Shown here piece by piece: positions 33,721 through 45,060 of a stretch of 64,000 bases of DNA (positions are counted from its first letter, which is position 1; the number at the start of each line of letters is the position of its first letter). A model generated the notes under the pieces. It did no database searches. It was not told the DNA's origin and saw only the letters and a list, made by a program, of their open reading frames with translations. A program made the translations under genes and the position numbers. Source of the DNA: Xanthostigma xanthostigma (lineage: Eukaryota; Arthropoda; Insecta; Raphidioptera; Raphidiidae); contig OY754469.1 in the NCBI GenBank assembly GCA_963575645.1, forward strand, positions 19,300,001 to 19,364,000, given 5' to 3'.

Positions 33721-34170
33721 CATACTTACAACCCAAACTAATATAAAGCGTATAAAAAAAAACAAAACTCTGTTCTGAACGTCCAATCAAGCGTTTGTAT
33801 AATATTTCAAATTCTAAAGAGTGAAATTGTCAAATTAAATGATTGAGATAACGTTTGTACAGGATACCCTGTTGAGATATTTGAGCTGGAAATCGCAAGC
33901 GTCAGTGATTTCGTCACAAATTGCGAGATCGAAAATCTGCATATAGAGCAATTTGAATTAATTAGAGATGGTCACAGTCACTGGTTTTGTCCGTTCGCTG
34001 CCATGTACTCCTGTTCATTAAAGAGAATCAAATTTAAATTCAACTGTTTTTAAATTATTTCTGCTTGAAAGCGGTTTCATCGATTAAATTTATACGGGTT
34101 ATATTTAATTTATGACACAGTACCTACATATTTGAAAAATGATTATTGTTTATAATACATTTTATTGATT

Positions 34171-35068
34171 CACTGGCCGTTACCCGCGGCTTCGCACGCG
34201 ATTAAGACGAAACACGGATGCATTTCCATTATTTGACATAGTTACTGCTTTCCCTATGTAGACCACCTTGATAAATTTCAAAATTGATGACAGTCACGTG
34301 ATCAACGTCCTGACAAACCTTGAAAACGACACACATGTTGATTTTTAGACTATTTACCTCTTTTTACCCTCTGAAGGGGTTGTTTTTGAAAAAGCATGAA
34401 TCACATGTTGATTTATTTGTTGACATATTATTTTGTAATCCTGCGCATTTTCGAATTGATACATATACCTTATATGATTTCTCCATTCAAATTTTGAACC
34501 CCCGTTACAGCCTTTTAGGGGTTGGATTTTCAAAAATCAGCTCTTATCGGATGTATACGTCATAATAAATATCTGTGTGCCAAATTTCAGCCCAATCCTT
34601 CCAGTGGTATGAGCTGAACAATTCATGATATCTTAACAATTCATGATCTCTATGTCCTCGAGTGTGCAAGCTTTATTAAATTTAATTCCAATCTTTTCTC
34701 AGGAAATACTCCAAATCATACATACAACACCATAACAGGTACGAACTACAGACTTAATTACACGTCGTTGACTACGGTCAACAAAGGTCCCATCAATGCA
34801 ATGTTGAAGGTGTTTAACAGGTTGCCCCAAGAGATTAGAAATCTACCAGAAATACAATTCAAACCTAAATTAAAATCTCTACTATTACAGAAAAACTTCT
34901 ACTCTGTCGAGGAATTTTTTAACCATAAGTTTTAATGATATATTTTAATGACGCATTCCACATTGTATCTACAGTATTAATAGAATAAAGTTTATATCTA
35001 TCTATCTATCTATCTCTCTATATCAGTCAGTCAATCAGTCACGGTTTCCTTTTATATATTTAGATTAT
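34171..35068 (+). repeat. SINE/RTE-tail repeat interrupted by a LINE 3' end
   Basis: 34171-34615 matches 27876-28318 from the head ('ggccgttacccgcggcttcg') to 'gagctg'. The remaining tail ('cagtcagtcaatcagtcacgg' onwards) resumes near 35023 after about 400 bp of LINE-derived sequence. Comparison with the intact copy places the insertion after 'gagctg'. Confidence 0.7.
34621..34935 (+). pseudogene. Non-LTR retrotransposon ORF2 C-terminal fragment
   Basis: An uninterrupted frame of about 104 codons ends at TAA 34933-34935. The product reads IHDLYVLECASFIKFN, then SLTTVNKGPINAMLKVFNRL and PQEIRNLPEI, and ends NFYSVEEFFNHKF. The pattern 'lFN.LP.EIR......Fk.kLk..L....fYsv.EF' is typical of the C-terminus after the RT domain in Jockey/CR1-type LINEs. 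The RT itself is absent: a severely 5'-truncated insertion, as normal for LINEs. A (TATC)n run at 34994-35014 forms its tail. Confidence 0.7.
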
Positions 35069-35069
35069 T

Positions 35070-35806
35070 TATTAAAAAAATACACAAATTTTAAGTTATG
35101 ATATTTTCTATATTGATATCGCCGTTGTTTATATAGCATTTCCATTGTTCTTCTATTTTACAACCCCCTAGTTCTCAGGTTCTATTCAAAGTTTTTAAAA
35201 CAGAGATACTTTATTCAGATTGAATGTACATCAACCAATCCTATCATCGGAGAAATCAGGGAATTACATCAAAGAAAGAGACGCAGATATATAATTTCGA
35301 TGCGCTTTGTAGCTTACAATAATTCATATAGTAAATTATTAAATATATGATTTAATCTTTAAATAAATTTTCTACATGTATTTGTGCTTGGTGAATTGAT
35401 TAGTAATTTCTATCTTTAATAGTGTTCAATGAATATGACCATAAGTTTGCAAAACGGCGAGCACAATTCAGAAATGTCTTTAAATCCATCAGGGATTTTC
35501 CAGTACACAACAGCTGAATAGACACGACTACTTGAAGGCAGTAAAGCGTGAAACAAGAGGCTTAACGTGCCCAACAGCTTCGTAATATCTTTCCTTTAGT
35601 TCTCACATGACCTTATAATGTCGCAGTGCTGTACATATCCGCCTTATAATATTATATGTACTGTTTTATGTTATGTAATGCTATTGCTATACTCAAGTCG
35701 TGTTACTGTACCGTATTCGAAGACAAAATGACACTTTAATCCCGCGTTTGAACGGTACTTATTGTAACGCGTCAGAACAGAACTAGAAGTAATTTATTTA
35801 CAATTG
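35070..35806. other. No recognised gene
   Basis: AT-rich sequence. A GC-richer stretch at 35500-35620 has no recognisable product. Confidence 0.3.
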
Positions 35807-35810
35807 TTAA

Positions 35811-36526
35811 GGCCGCTGCTAGATTCTTTGCTAGATTTGTCTACTAGTTTTCTAGCGGTGGTTTTCTTGATTGCTGTTAAGTACTCGCTTCACACGAGAC
35901 TATTTTTCAAGCTTAATTTGTGGATAGATCTGGTGCGCGAGTTACATACGTATTATTGCTGACAAGCCAACTGATAAACACCTACACATCATCGCTATCT
36001 AATTTGGCGACTTAAATGCATCAAAGTAGACAACACTATCATTTATTAGATTCATTATATTTTTAACGACCAATGGTTGACTTATAATCATTACAATAAT
36101 TAAATAATCCATTTATATTAAATGTACTTCATTTTTCATTACAATAAATCCTATTGTAAACTTTCCTAAATAAATAATTGTTTTTTAAAAACATTTTATC
36201 TGGTATCAAAACCATAATTCGCGCACAGTGACAGTTCGAATATAAACACAGAGCAAAACGTCTGTTGTCTGACTCTGAACAGAATGCGACACCATGTTGG
36301 TTTACGGGTGTTTGTTCAAGTGCCCACGTGACACGATACTGCTTCCTGATTAGTTCTTGCTCATACCTGACAGCAAATCTCGCAGGGAAAATAACCTTTG
36401 TTCTAATTTTAAAACCTATCTTGTGAGCTAGCAGACCAGCCCGCAGTGACGTCATTTCTAGCTTTGTACCCAGCCTACCGGCTAGCAGAACTCCTGGCAG
36501 CGTTTCTAGCCTCGTGTGCAGCGGCC
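35811..36526 (-). mobile_element. GGCCGCTGC-family element, best-preserved copy, TTAA-flanked
   Basis: Starts GGCCGCTGC, ends GCAGCGGCC, and is flanked on both sides by TTAA (35807-35810, 36527-36530). Internal order is the reverse of copies at 24052 and 56591: 'gcctcgtgtgcagcggcc' is at its right end. TTAA duplication is typical of piggyBac-group transposons, but the terminus lacks the usual CCC start, so the family is uncertain. No transposase; the 108-codon minus-strand frame (36129-36455) reads through repeat sequence. Confidence 0.8.
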
Positions 36527-36543
36527 TTAAAACATATAGTTAA

Positions 36544-37752
36544 GGCAATGGTGCGTATTTCAATCGGTGGAAAGCAACCGGATGACTCTTGGTATTTGAG
36601 TTCCTGAAGCAATTTGGAAACTTTTTTGTTCAGTACCTCATAACCCCAAAATGGAAGGAATCGGAGAAAAGGGGGGGGGGTCAAAACGTAAAAAAAAATT
36701 GTTTAGAAACCAAATGGAAAGGCGGTAGCATTAAAGTACATGTACTCACTATTGTTTAAAAAAATTGTCATCCGAAACGTGCGGACGGTTTGCGCGAACC
36801 GATTTTTTGAAAATCGGAAAAAAAAAATTGTGTCGCAACCGGTTGCGATTTTGAGGAAAATTCTTGTTTTTGTTCAGAGATGCTGTAAAAAAATTGTCAT
36901 CCGTTTCTGCTGGACGGATTTTGAGGAATTAAAGGTTTGAGTGGCTAAAATTCTCGATTTTTCACTAGCTTTTTTCAAACATCATAAAAAAATTGCTAAA
37001 ATTGTTAAAAACGGATGACGTTTCTTATACATGTTCTCAGAGGGTCCAACTATAATATGTATCAATGTCATCCGTTTTATAACATTTAACCTCATTTTTC
37101 AACCCCTAAAGGGGTTGTGTACGTTATCTGTATGCCATCAGAAACGAGTCTAACCTCAATATTCTGATTAATATCGCACAAAAGTAAGGGGTTGAAAAAT
37201 GGGGTTAAATGTTATAAAAACGGATGACATTGATACATATTATAGTTGGACCCTCTGAGAACATGTATAAGAAACGTCATCCGTTTTTAACAATTTTAGC
37301 AATTTTTTTATGATGTTTGAAAAAAGCTAGTGAAAAATCGAGAATTTTAGCCACTCAAACCTTTAATTCCTCAAAATCCGTCCAGCAGAAACGGATGACA
37401 ATTTTTTTACAGCATCTCTGAACAAAAACAAGAATTTTCCTCAAAATCGCAACCGGTTGCGACACAATTTTTTTTTCCGATTTTCAAAAAATCGGTTCGC
37501 GCAAACCGTCCGCACGTTTCGGATGACAATTTTTTTAAACAATAGTGAGTACATGTACTTTAATGCTACCGCCTTTCCATTTGGTTTCTAAACAATTTTT
37601 TTTTACGTTTTGACCCCCCCCCCCTTTTTCTCCGATTCCTTCCATTTTGGGGTTATGAGGTACTGAACAAAAAAGTTTCCAAATTGCTTCAGGAACTCAA
37701 ATACCAAGAGTCATCCGGTTGCTTTCCACCGATTGAAATACGCACCATTGCT
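36544..37752. mobile_element. 1.2-kb TTAA-flanked near-perfect palindrome (foldback element)
   Basis: Left arm 36544-37106 and right arm 37188-37752 are reverse complements over about 563 bp with very few differences, around an 81-bp centre (37107-37187). Termini are GGCAATGGTGCG (left) and CGCACCATTGCT (right), flanked by TTAA (36540-36543, 37753-37756). Each arm carries five copies of GTCATCC/GGATGAC (left arm at 36580, 36767, 36896, 37013, 37067), several embedded in 'aaaaaaattgtcatccg'. No open frame is convincing. A transcript would form a hairpin of over 500 bp. It begins only 13 bp from the previous TTAA element. Confidence 0.9.
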
Positions 37753-37875
37753 TTAACTAATAGTTATTAACAATATCGTTGTTATGTCGTGGTCGCATCA
37801 ATATAGAGTGTCCCAGACATGACTTCCAAGACCATTATTTTTAAAATTATTTTTAAAATAACCCCACCAAGCCTA

Positions 37876-38235
37876 TACAGGGTGACCGGTTGCTCGTATT
37901 CCTCTTGGGAGAAGTAACTATGACTAATTTGGAATGAGTTAACCTCTATCATTTGGGGGCCGGAAATGCGCCATTTTCGAGAAAATCTCCTTTTGTTGTC
38001 TTTTAACAAAAATCCGAATTTTTTGAGTAAAAACTTAAAAAAAAAATATTCACACTTTTTGGTCTGAATTTTTCCATGATCTGATTAGCTTACTAATTGG
38101 TTAACCATCCTATAGCTAAAAATCACGATATTTACTGTTAAATTTTATGTTGTGTGTTAAAACTTACAATATTTAATAAAAAAAAAAAAATAAAAATTCT
38201 TTACAGAAGTGTCATTATCATAAAAAAAATTTTGA
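37876..38235 (+). repeat. Partial copy of the 17196 inverted-repeat element
   Basis: Matches 17196-17540 through 'gggagaagtaactatgac', 'ttttccatgatctgattag' and 'gaagtgtcattatcat', but lacks the right arm and continues into unrelated sequence ('gaagtttgaccctgcagggc'). Confidence 0.6.
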
Positions 38236-38239
38236 AAAG

Positions 38240-40270
38240 AAGTTTGACCCTGCAGGGCATATCTGAAACTTCCCGCAATTTTCGAGTTCAAAAATATATA
38301 AAATATAGCAAGAAATTTATTTTTTAGCTCTTTGCGCTCAAAAAAAAATACTTCCTTACGAATTTTTCGTTCACGATATCTCGTGAACAAATGAATCAAT
38401 TTTGATTCGGTTTGCGGAAATTGACGTTTTTTAAGGAGAAGAGCTGATTAGATTTTGGAATTAATCGGCTTAGTAGTTTAGAATATATTTCCAAAAAACA
38501 AATTTCTAAATATATTTTAAACTTGTATTTTTTAGATTTCTCAAATTTTATTAGGCCGATTCATTCCAAATTTTCAGGAAATCTAAGTTCAGTAAGGTCA
38601 AGTCAGATGCCGCAAACCGCGTTTCAATCGGACACCCCATTCAAAAGTAATAAGTGGTTTACAATTATACATATCGGGGGGAAAAAATCCAAAAAAGTTG
38701 TAGAGAAAAAGAATCCGCGAAAGCTTGTTCTAAACCGGGTCGGATAGGACACCCGTCACCCGTATGTTCGTAAATGGGATGAAATTATAAGCAAACATAA
38801 TATGTAAAACGTAGTGCTTATATTTGGCCTTTTGAAACTTAAATTCCATCTCTGGTTGACTAATGTTCATCATTCTGAAAACAGCTGGACTGATTTTAAT
38901 AAAAAAATATTATGTACTGATATTTAAGCATAAAGTATAGGCTATACTTTTTATCTGGATACGATTGAATTAAGATAAGATTGCAATATCAAAACCGACT
39001 TCAACACCAGCAAAAGATCAAATTACATAGATATCTATAGATGGTATATGTTTATTGTCTATAGATAAATAATACCTATATAAAGTTATTTACTTCACTG
39101 TCATATGACAATGATAACTTTTTATATTATTTTAAATCATTTGGTATATACTGTCACGAATACCCTACATTTTCTGGTAAATAATAAAACTATAAACAGA
39201 TGTCAATATTTTGATGTACTATCTTGTCTGCCTTATGTCTGAAAATTAGTGTCGGTAAAGTAAGGATTCTTAAATGAAAATGACAAATTTCGTCCTCCTT
39301 TCACAACTTAACATAAGGTAACAAATGTGTAAGTAATACTTTAATGTAATTTGTAGCCAAAAGACAATTTCACAATCTCCAAATGAAATAAATTCAATTA
39401 AACATTCTTGTAAATTTATAACACAATTAGTTAATGGAATACTATTGTTTGTTGACTCTCCTTTTATAGTCAATAATTAGTTAGAAAATAAGTTCATGAT
39501 ATCAGTTTAATTACACTGTCTGAAAAGTTTTAAAATGTTCCCAATTAAGTGAAAGATTTAATAACGAATAATAATTATTATAAAACTTCTCTAAAGTTTA
39601 CAACTCGTGCTTATTAAATATTTTAACATATAACGTTAAATTTGATATTAGACAAATAAAATATTCAAAAAGTTTTTGGCCTTGAACGCGTTTCATAAGT
39701 GTCTACTTTTTCATTGGTTTAGTAGGTATGTCGATGTAAATTTTGATTGTATTTGACCCAAACTGACACACTAAGAGTATGGCAAGTTAAATAAAAACTT
39801 TGAATAACATTCTTTAAAAAATTACTAAAAAATAGAACCGTGTCTGAAATTATCTGTTAATTAGTAAGTCTGTGATCATTTAAAAACAATAATATTTAAA
39901 GTTAAAATTTTATACTAATCGAAGTCTCTGATCAACGGTGATGAAAATTAAAATATCTTTTCCAATAAGAAATCTCGGTGTATAAGTGATGCCGCATGCA
40001 AGCATTGTATTTGTTACACGTGACTCAGAAACAGGATTTTGGCTGGAATGGGAATCATCAGTCACTAACCCGGAGAAACGCTAGAGCACCCTTCCAACAC
40101 CAGCAAGGGCTGCAAAAGCTCTCTAACACAGATTAATGTCTGACATTGTGGCATAACATTTCTGGCCAGTTGGGAATCAAGGCTACCACCATCACAGTTC
40201 TAAAGTTATCTATGCGTATACATATGTGGCCGACAAACATTCAATTTACATTTTCAACATTTTATTTAAA
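38240..40270. other. No recognised gene
   Basis: 38240-38760 has dispersed-repeat character ('gatatctcgtgaacaaatg', 'caatcggacaccccattc', 'cgggtcggataggacacccg') but encodes nothing recognised. The remainder is AT-rich. 39960-40210 is GC-richer without an interpretable frame. Confidence 0.35.
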
Positions 40271-40273
40271 CAC

Positions 40274-40988
40274 TAGCGGTCCGGATCGGCTTCGCCCTAA
40301 TTTGTAGATTGCCGCCATATTTTCGTCGATTTACTTTTCAAAATAGGTCTCCACGAAAAATGTTAAAATGATAATATATAGACTATGCCCATCCTGAAGG
40401 TCCATTCTAAATATTGGGAATTTTTGAAGTGAAAACTTCTTTAGCGGCGTTGTACACTTTTTTTGTAATGGGTAAAAAATGTTAAACTCGCGTCAGATTC
40501 AGATTGAAAATTCGTAAGACCAAATTCGTAAGACCTGATCGAAAATTCGTAAGACCAAATTCGTAAGACCTGATCGAAAATGCGTAAGACAAAATTCGTA
40601 AGACGAAATTTTTTTGTTTTTTTTGCTTAGCTATTTTAAAATAAATACAAAATGTAATCACATATTTTAATGGAGTAAGCAATTGTCTTTCAAATGCAAG
40701 AAACAGTTTTTTGATTTAATGAATATATTTTGACAAAATCAAATGTTTGTAAAAACGATTCTTACTAGTAGTGGATTTCTGAGTAACGCTAAGTATATAT
40801 ACGAGTTGTTGAGGCACGTCTACCGTACTTGCTTCGGCAATACATATACTAAAATTGGAACGATACACAGAAGATTCAAGTTTTCACTTCTGCCGGCACT
40901 CCCGGAGTGCAACCCGTATTTTTTTTTAAATCGGTTGAGAAATCTCGAAGATTACCTTCTACATTCAAACTTAATATTAGTATAGATT
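40274..40988 (+). repeat. SINE-like 'ctagcggtccggatcggcttcg' repeat with inserted sequence
   Basis: Head 'gcttcgccctaatttgtagattg' and tail 'gattaccttctacattcaaa' to 'aatattagtatagatt' match 9610-10166. Related heads occur at 47694 and, inverted, at 43780. Foreign or expanded sequence between 40480 and 40860 includes the tandem repeat at 40506. Confidence 0.55.
40506..40610. repeat. Tandem repeat, 35-bp unit, three copies
   Basis: Unit 'gaaaattcgtaagaccaaat' + 'tcgtaagacctgatc' starts at 40506, 40541 and 40576; the third is partial and diverged. Within each unit 'attcgtaagac' occurs twice, so the basic period is about 17 bp. Confidence 0.8.
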
Positions 40989-40989
40989 G

Positions 40990-41475
40990 AGGAACATGTC
41001 TCAAAACGGGGTGCTCAATGGTTTCATGCTCATTAACATCTTATTACAATTTATTCACATCTCACTATTGTTATTTTGAAATTGATTTAAATAATAATAA
41101 TAATATTAGGTATTATTAAAGGCACCGTTCAGTTAAACTGGTGTTTCACTCAACCCATCAAAAAATTTAAAACCGTTAATATATAAACAAATAGCTTACA
41201 AAACAGTAAAACGCGACACCATTAACAACTAAGAAGTGCAGCTTAAAAATTACAGTTTGTTGGCGTGTTGCGAAATGACTGCACATATCCTTTTTCTCGG
41301 CGATTAAAAGCAGGAACGGGTAGTTTTAGCCCTGTAAGAAAAATATTTTGACGTAGGTGGAACGTGAAGAGAGGGATAGCTGATGTTTAGATCGAATGTT
41401 AATTCAAATCTTTGATTAACATGATAATGGCTGGCCAGTTCCTCAAATCTCTCAGCTGATTGAACGGGCTCGTTA
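40990..41475. other. No recognised gene
   Basis: AT-rich flank of the next GGCCGCTGC-family copy. A short (ATA)n run lies at 41090-41105. Confidence 0.3.
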
Positions 41476-41479
41476 CGTA

Positions 41480-41832
41480 AGTAGATTTTCTGAACGAACA
41501 AAATCATATGTAGGATTAATATTAGTGAAATTTTCTGAAAAATGATTTTACGAGCTTTAGACGCAACATAAGCAGGTTTTGTTTGTTTGGTAGCTGTGAC
41601 GCCGTGTTTGTTTGTGGGCGTTTGTTCATGTCCCCCACGTGACAAGATACTGTTTCCTGATTGGTTCTTGTCGAAAACAAGCAGAGAAAGTAGTTCGATA
41701 AATAGCCCCGGTTCTAATTTTGAAATTCATCTTGTGACCTCGAGCGCGAGCCCGCACTAACGTCATTTCCATCCTCGTAGCCAGCCTGCCAACCAGCACT
41801 GATTCTAGCGGCAAAACCAGCCTCGTCTGCAA
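41480..41832 (-). repeat. GGCCGCTGC-family element, partial copy
   Basis: Read on the minus strand it contains 'gcagacgaggctggttttgc', 'ggaaatgacgt', 'aaccaatcaggaaacagtat' and 'cttgtcacgtgggggacatg', in the order of copies 24052 and 56591. The outermost GGCCGCTGC terminus is missing at its right end, so it is truncated or rearranged. Confidence 0.6.
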
Positions 41833-42149
41833 ACGTGTATCAGACGACAGAATACGGTCCTCATAGCTTGCATCCGAACTTCCCTTGAGCGCCCGGTCTA
41901 TGTTGCATTTTATGTGGAACGATTATGCATGTTCGGCCTTAAATGAAATTTACTGTATAATGTTGCCTGTAGCATATATGTATATTACAAGCAGTGCAAC
42001 CACAATATCTATTCAAACTGAAAAGCTGTCTCCTGTTTGTTTAGAATTTATATGGAGTTCTGACTGTTTATAAATATATTTGCAATAATTGTAGAAGATT
42101 ACAGCTTTAATTAAAGGAACTAACTATCGTATATTTAAAAAAAATACTA

Positions 42150-42567
42150 TAGTTATAATAATAATAATTTCCTTTATTCCATATTGCTAGTTACAGCGTA
42201 GATAGCGTCAATAGGATTTAAAATATCAATAAAACATCAAATATTAAAATATTAAATAAATTTTAAAATCTATATACTAAAATTCTTAAAATCTATAAAA
42301 TTCATCTAAGTTATAAACTGCATTACTCATTAAAATCTTTTTCATTTTTTGTTTTATTTTCAATACGTCTAGTTTTATTATTTCTGAGGGAATTACATTA
42401 CATATTTTTACAATATTGTTGTAATAATCACGGGAATTTAACAAAAATTGTTGAATGTTGTATATTGTTAATTCTGCTCTGAATGAACAGTTTAATCCAT
42501 CAAAACTGATAATTTTGCGAAATATTTCTAGTACATAACATTTGTAAATATGTACAAGAAATTCCAC
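42150..42567 (-). pseudogene. Probable LINE ORF2 C-terminal remnant
   Basis: A minus-strand frame of 93 codons (42567-42286) ends NAVYNLDEFYRF after KICNVIPSEIIKLDVLKIKQ. This resembles the 'lFN.LP.eI......fK.kLk..L....Yn.dEFy' end of Jockey/CR1-type LINEs and the fragment at 34621-34935. Downstream on the minus strand, an (ATT)n run at about 42155-42170 could be the LINE tail. The match is weaker than at 34621. Confidence 0.45.
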
Positions 42568-42792
42568 ACTTTACCTACCTATAAATATAGATAATCATAA
42601 AAACGTAAATGTTGGAAAGCAAGCTGAATTTATTCAAGATTATTATCTATATTACCTACTAGTGGTATTATCATGTAGGTGTGAAAACCCTTGTTTTAGT
42701 TAATCAGACGATATTTATTTTTTCCTTTCATTTAAGGCGATGTATTCGATAAGTTATTGTTTCTCCCAGAGATACTCTGGTTTCTCCTCTTA

Positions 42793-42986
42793 TAGTGCTA
42801 ACACACGGTCGAACTTGGTCCGGTCCGACAACGGACATGGTACGGCGGATCTTGCAACAGACGACCGAATCTGTTCCCATCGAACCGGGCGGACACGCAG
42901 ACTACTGTACAGACGAACAGATTTGGTACGGAGCGGACCAGATCCGCTGTCCGCTTCGAACCAAGTTCGACCGTCTGTTAGTACTA
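42793..42986. mobile_element. Harbinger-like miniature element, TTA-flanked
   Basis: Termini TAGTGCTAACACACGGTCGA and (right, inverted) TAGTACTAACAGACGGTCGA are near-exact and continue 'acttggt(c/t)cg'. Flanks are TTA on both sides (42790-42792, 42987-42989), fitting a TWA target. The 194-bp interior is GC-rich and contains further inverted 'cggacc/ggtccg' motifs. Open frames running through it are incidental. Confidence 0.75.
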
Positions 42987-42989
42987 TTA

Positions 42990-44310
42990 CACTTAAATGT
43001 GTCCTTCAAGTCTTTAAGAGGGCATGTATTTCAGGTAACTTTAATTCCTTCATCTCTACGCTCATAAAATGCAATGTATTCGGTCTGTTTGCCTCATAGA
43101 AATATACTCGTATATTTAATAGATTGTGGATACACTAATGCCTCCTGTCCCTTTTAGAAGCCATTTTGAATGTGGAAAACGGCGTAAAAAGCGCGCGAGA
43201 TTCAAAAATATTAATTATTCTATAATATGATTTTATTGAGAAAAACAACAAAACTCACAGTAAACAGTGATATTTTGCTCCAAAACCTATTTTTATACTG
43301 TAACGTTTCAAAAATTACAAAGCTGAACATAAATATCCGGCGTTTTTTAAAAAATGCGTTAATACTACCTTATGTTATAGCTTCCACTTTATTTTCATGG
43401 AAATTAATATTTGAAAAATATTTATTTGTGAAAAAAATGCAGTTCAAAACCAAAAAAGCGGAGCTACGTCTATAATGCAGCTGCGGTCACGCAGTTATAT
43501 ACGCGTGAACGGGCATCGTTGCGGACCTAACCTATATGATTGCAATTTGTTTTCTTTAATTGTATTTCCGAAGTAATTTAACTTTGTTTATAATTACCTA
43601 TTAATAAATAAATAAATAAGTTAAATTAATTATTAATTTTGTTGATAACAAATAAATTAATTCATTTATTATAAATAAAAAACAACGCCGGTCGAATACT
43701 TGTGTAGAAAAGTCCGCTACAGCATAATAGGTATATAATCTACAAATTCGGCCGAACCGGACCGGGCTGCTAGTTTAGCATTAAAAACCTAGTCTTTGAG
43801 AATAGGTTGTTTAAAAACATGTTTAAAATGTGTTTTTAAATACGGGTTATCACTATAAACAGCATAACTTCGAGATCTTAATTTTAGAATCAGCTCTTTC
43901 CCAGTGATAGTAACTATTACCATTTTTCTTCGTTCCATCTATGCATAACCCGACGCAAGTAGCATAGTACAGAGAATGGTGCCTACAAAGAGCCTAAGAA
44001 GTAAGAGAACACCTGTTATGTCAGCGACTTCTTCTACATCTCGCGCACTTCTTACGGGAGCCTGGCGTAAAAAGCAGATGCTAAACTCATTCATATCAAC
44101 AGTCAAAGACGTATTTATGATATTTGCGTCCCCGATAAAGGCGATTTGCCGCCCTTCTTTCAGTTTTATTTTCTCTGCGTCCTACTGACCTGCTTCTGAT
44201 ATTTGAAACATAGTTTGTTACGTCCATCAAAAGTTAGAAGTAAAGGAAAATATAGAAATGTTATCGTATCAAGGGCGGAAAAAACGTTATTTTAACGCGT
44301 CTGATGCGAC
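42990..44310. other. No confident gene; inverted SINE-like fragment at 43680-43785
   Basis: 43690-43785 is a minus-strand copy of the 'ctagc..cccggtccggttcggcc' short repeat. At 43976-44188 frames are open on both strands: the plus-strand frame is 70 codons, and a minus-strand frame includes KEGRQIAFIGDANI. Neither is recognised. Otherwise AT-rich. Confidence 0.35.
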
Positions 44311-44311
44311 A

Positions 44312-44602
44312 TTAAAATGGCATATCATCATCGCGTCCGCGGTCGTCCGCCGCGGAGGTTGTGCCGTCTCTGAAGTGTGCCTTCCTGGGCAAGTGCAATT
44401 TTCGCTGTGTGGTAAATGCGTCTCTGTTAACAGTTGAATCTTTGCGGCCGTCGTCACCCCTTACACATGTGTAGGCTATACATTCAATGAACCCTGTAAA
44501 TGTGACATTTATAATTACACAAACATCGGTTGACATTAAATTGTCAGTGGCACATCCTGTAAATGTAACACTACACTGCAGCGTTGTCAAGCATGCCACC
44601 AC
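44312..44602 (-). CDS. Hypothetical 96-codon open frame
   Basis: A GC-richer minus-strand frame starts MVACLTTLQC and ends with an acidic-basic tail (ADDRGRDDDMPF). No known domain; the N-terminal half is hydrophobic enough to be mistaken for a signal or membrane segment. It might be a fragment of a host gene or transposon. I have no independent evidence that it is expressed. Confidence 0.2.
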   Translation of the reverse strand: MVACLTTLQCSVTFTGCATDNLMSTDVCVIINVTFTGFIECIAYTCVRGDDGRKDSTVNRDAFTTQRKLHLPRKAHFRDGTTSAADDRGRDDDMPF

Positions 44603-44850
44603 GTTTGTTTCTAATGTTAGTTCTTAGTATTACTTAAAGTTCAGATTATGGCGTTATTATAGTTTTTAGAAAATTGCAATATGAGAGTAGTATAACAGTA
44701 TAAGGTACCAATATTTAAGGCGTTAGTCATCATCATAGTATACGGTTCGCTAAGTTCGCTTAACGGAGCGCCCATAAGCATTGAAACAATTATAAAGAAT
44801 ATAATTATGCATAAAAATTATACCGCTTATACTTATATTATGAAGTATAA

Positions 44851-45060
44851 GGCCTAGTTTATATGAGAGGCGTTCAACGCGCGTTGGCCCAACGCGCGTT
44901 TACAGCTTCTATACAATTGTATAGAACTGTTTATATGATAACGCGCGTTCAACGCGCCACCAACGCGCGTTATCATATAAACAGTTCTATACAATTGTAT
45001 AGAAGCTGTAAACGCGCGTTGGGCCAACGCGCGTTGAACGCCTCTCATATAAACTAGGCC
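44851..45060. mobile_element. Palindromic Harbinger-like miniature element, TAA-flanked
   Basis: The whole 210-bp element is an almost perfect palindrome, centred near 44956, starting GGCCTAGTTTATATGAG and ending with the inverse. TAA lies on both sides in direct orientation (44848-44850, 45061-45063), fitting the TWA preference of PIF/Harbinger. Repeated AACGCGCGTT palindromes (at least six) lie within it, plausible transposase-binding sites. Because of the symmetry, both strands show nearly the same 64-codon frame, which is not a gene. Confidence 0.85.

Noticed and set aside
36129..36455. 108-codon minus-strand frame
   Set aside because: Lies entirely within the GGCCGCTGC-family element; equivalent frames are broken or different in the other copies.
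42740..43099. 119- and 90-codon plus-strand frames
   Set aside because: Both run through the GC-rich Harbinger-like miniature element and its flanks; composition, not coding, keeps them open.
44854..45057. Identical-looking 64-codon open frames on both strands
   Set aside because: They arise from the near-perfect palindrome at 44851-45060; the same sequence is read twice and no protein is implied.
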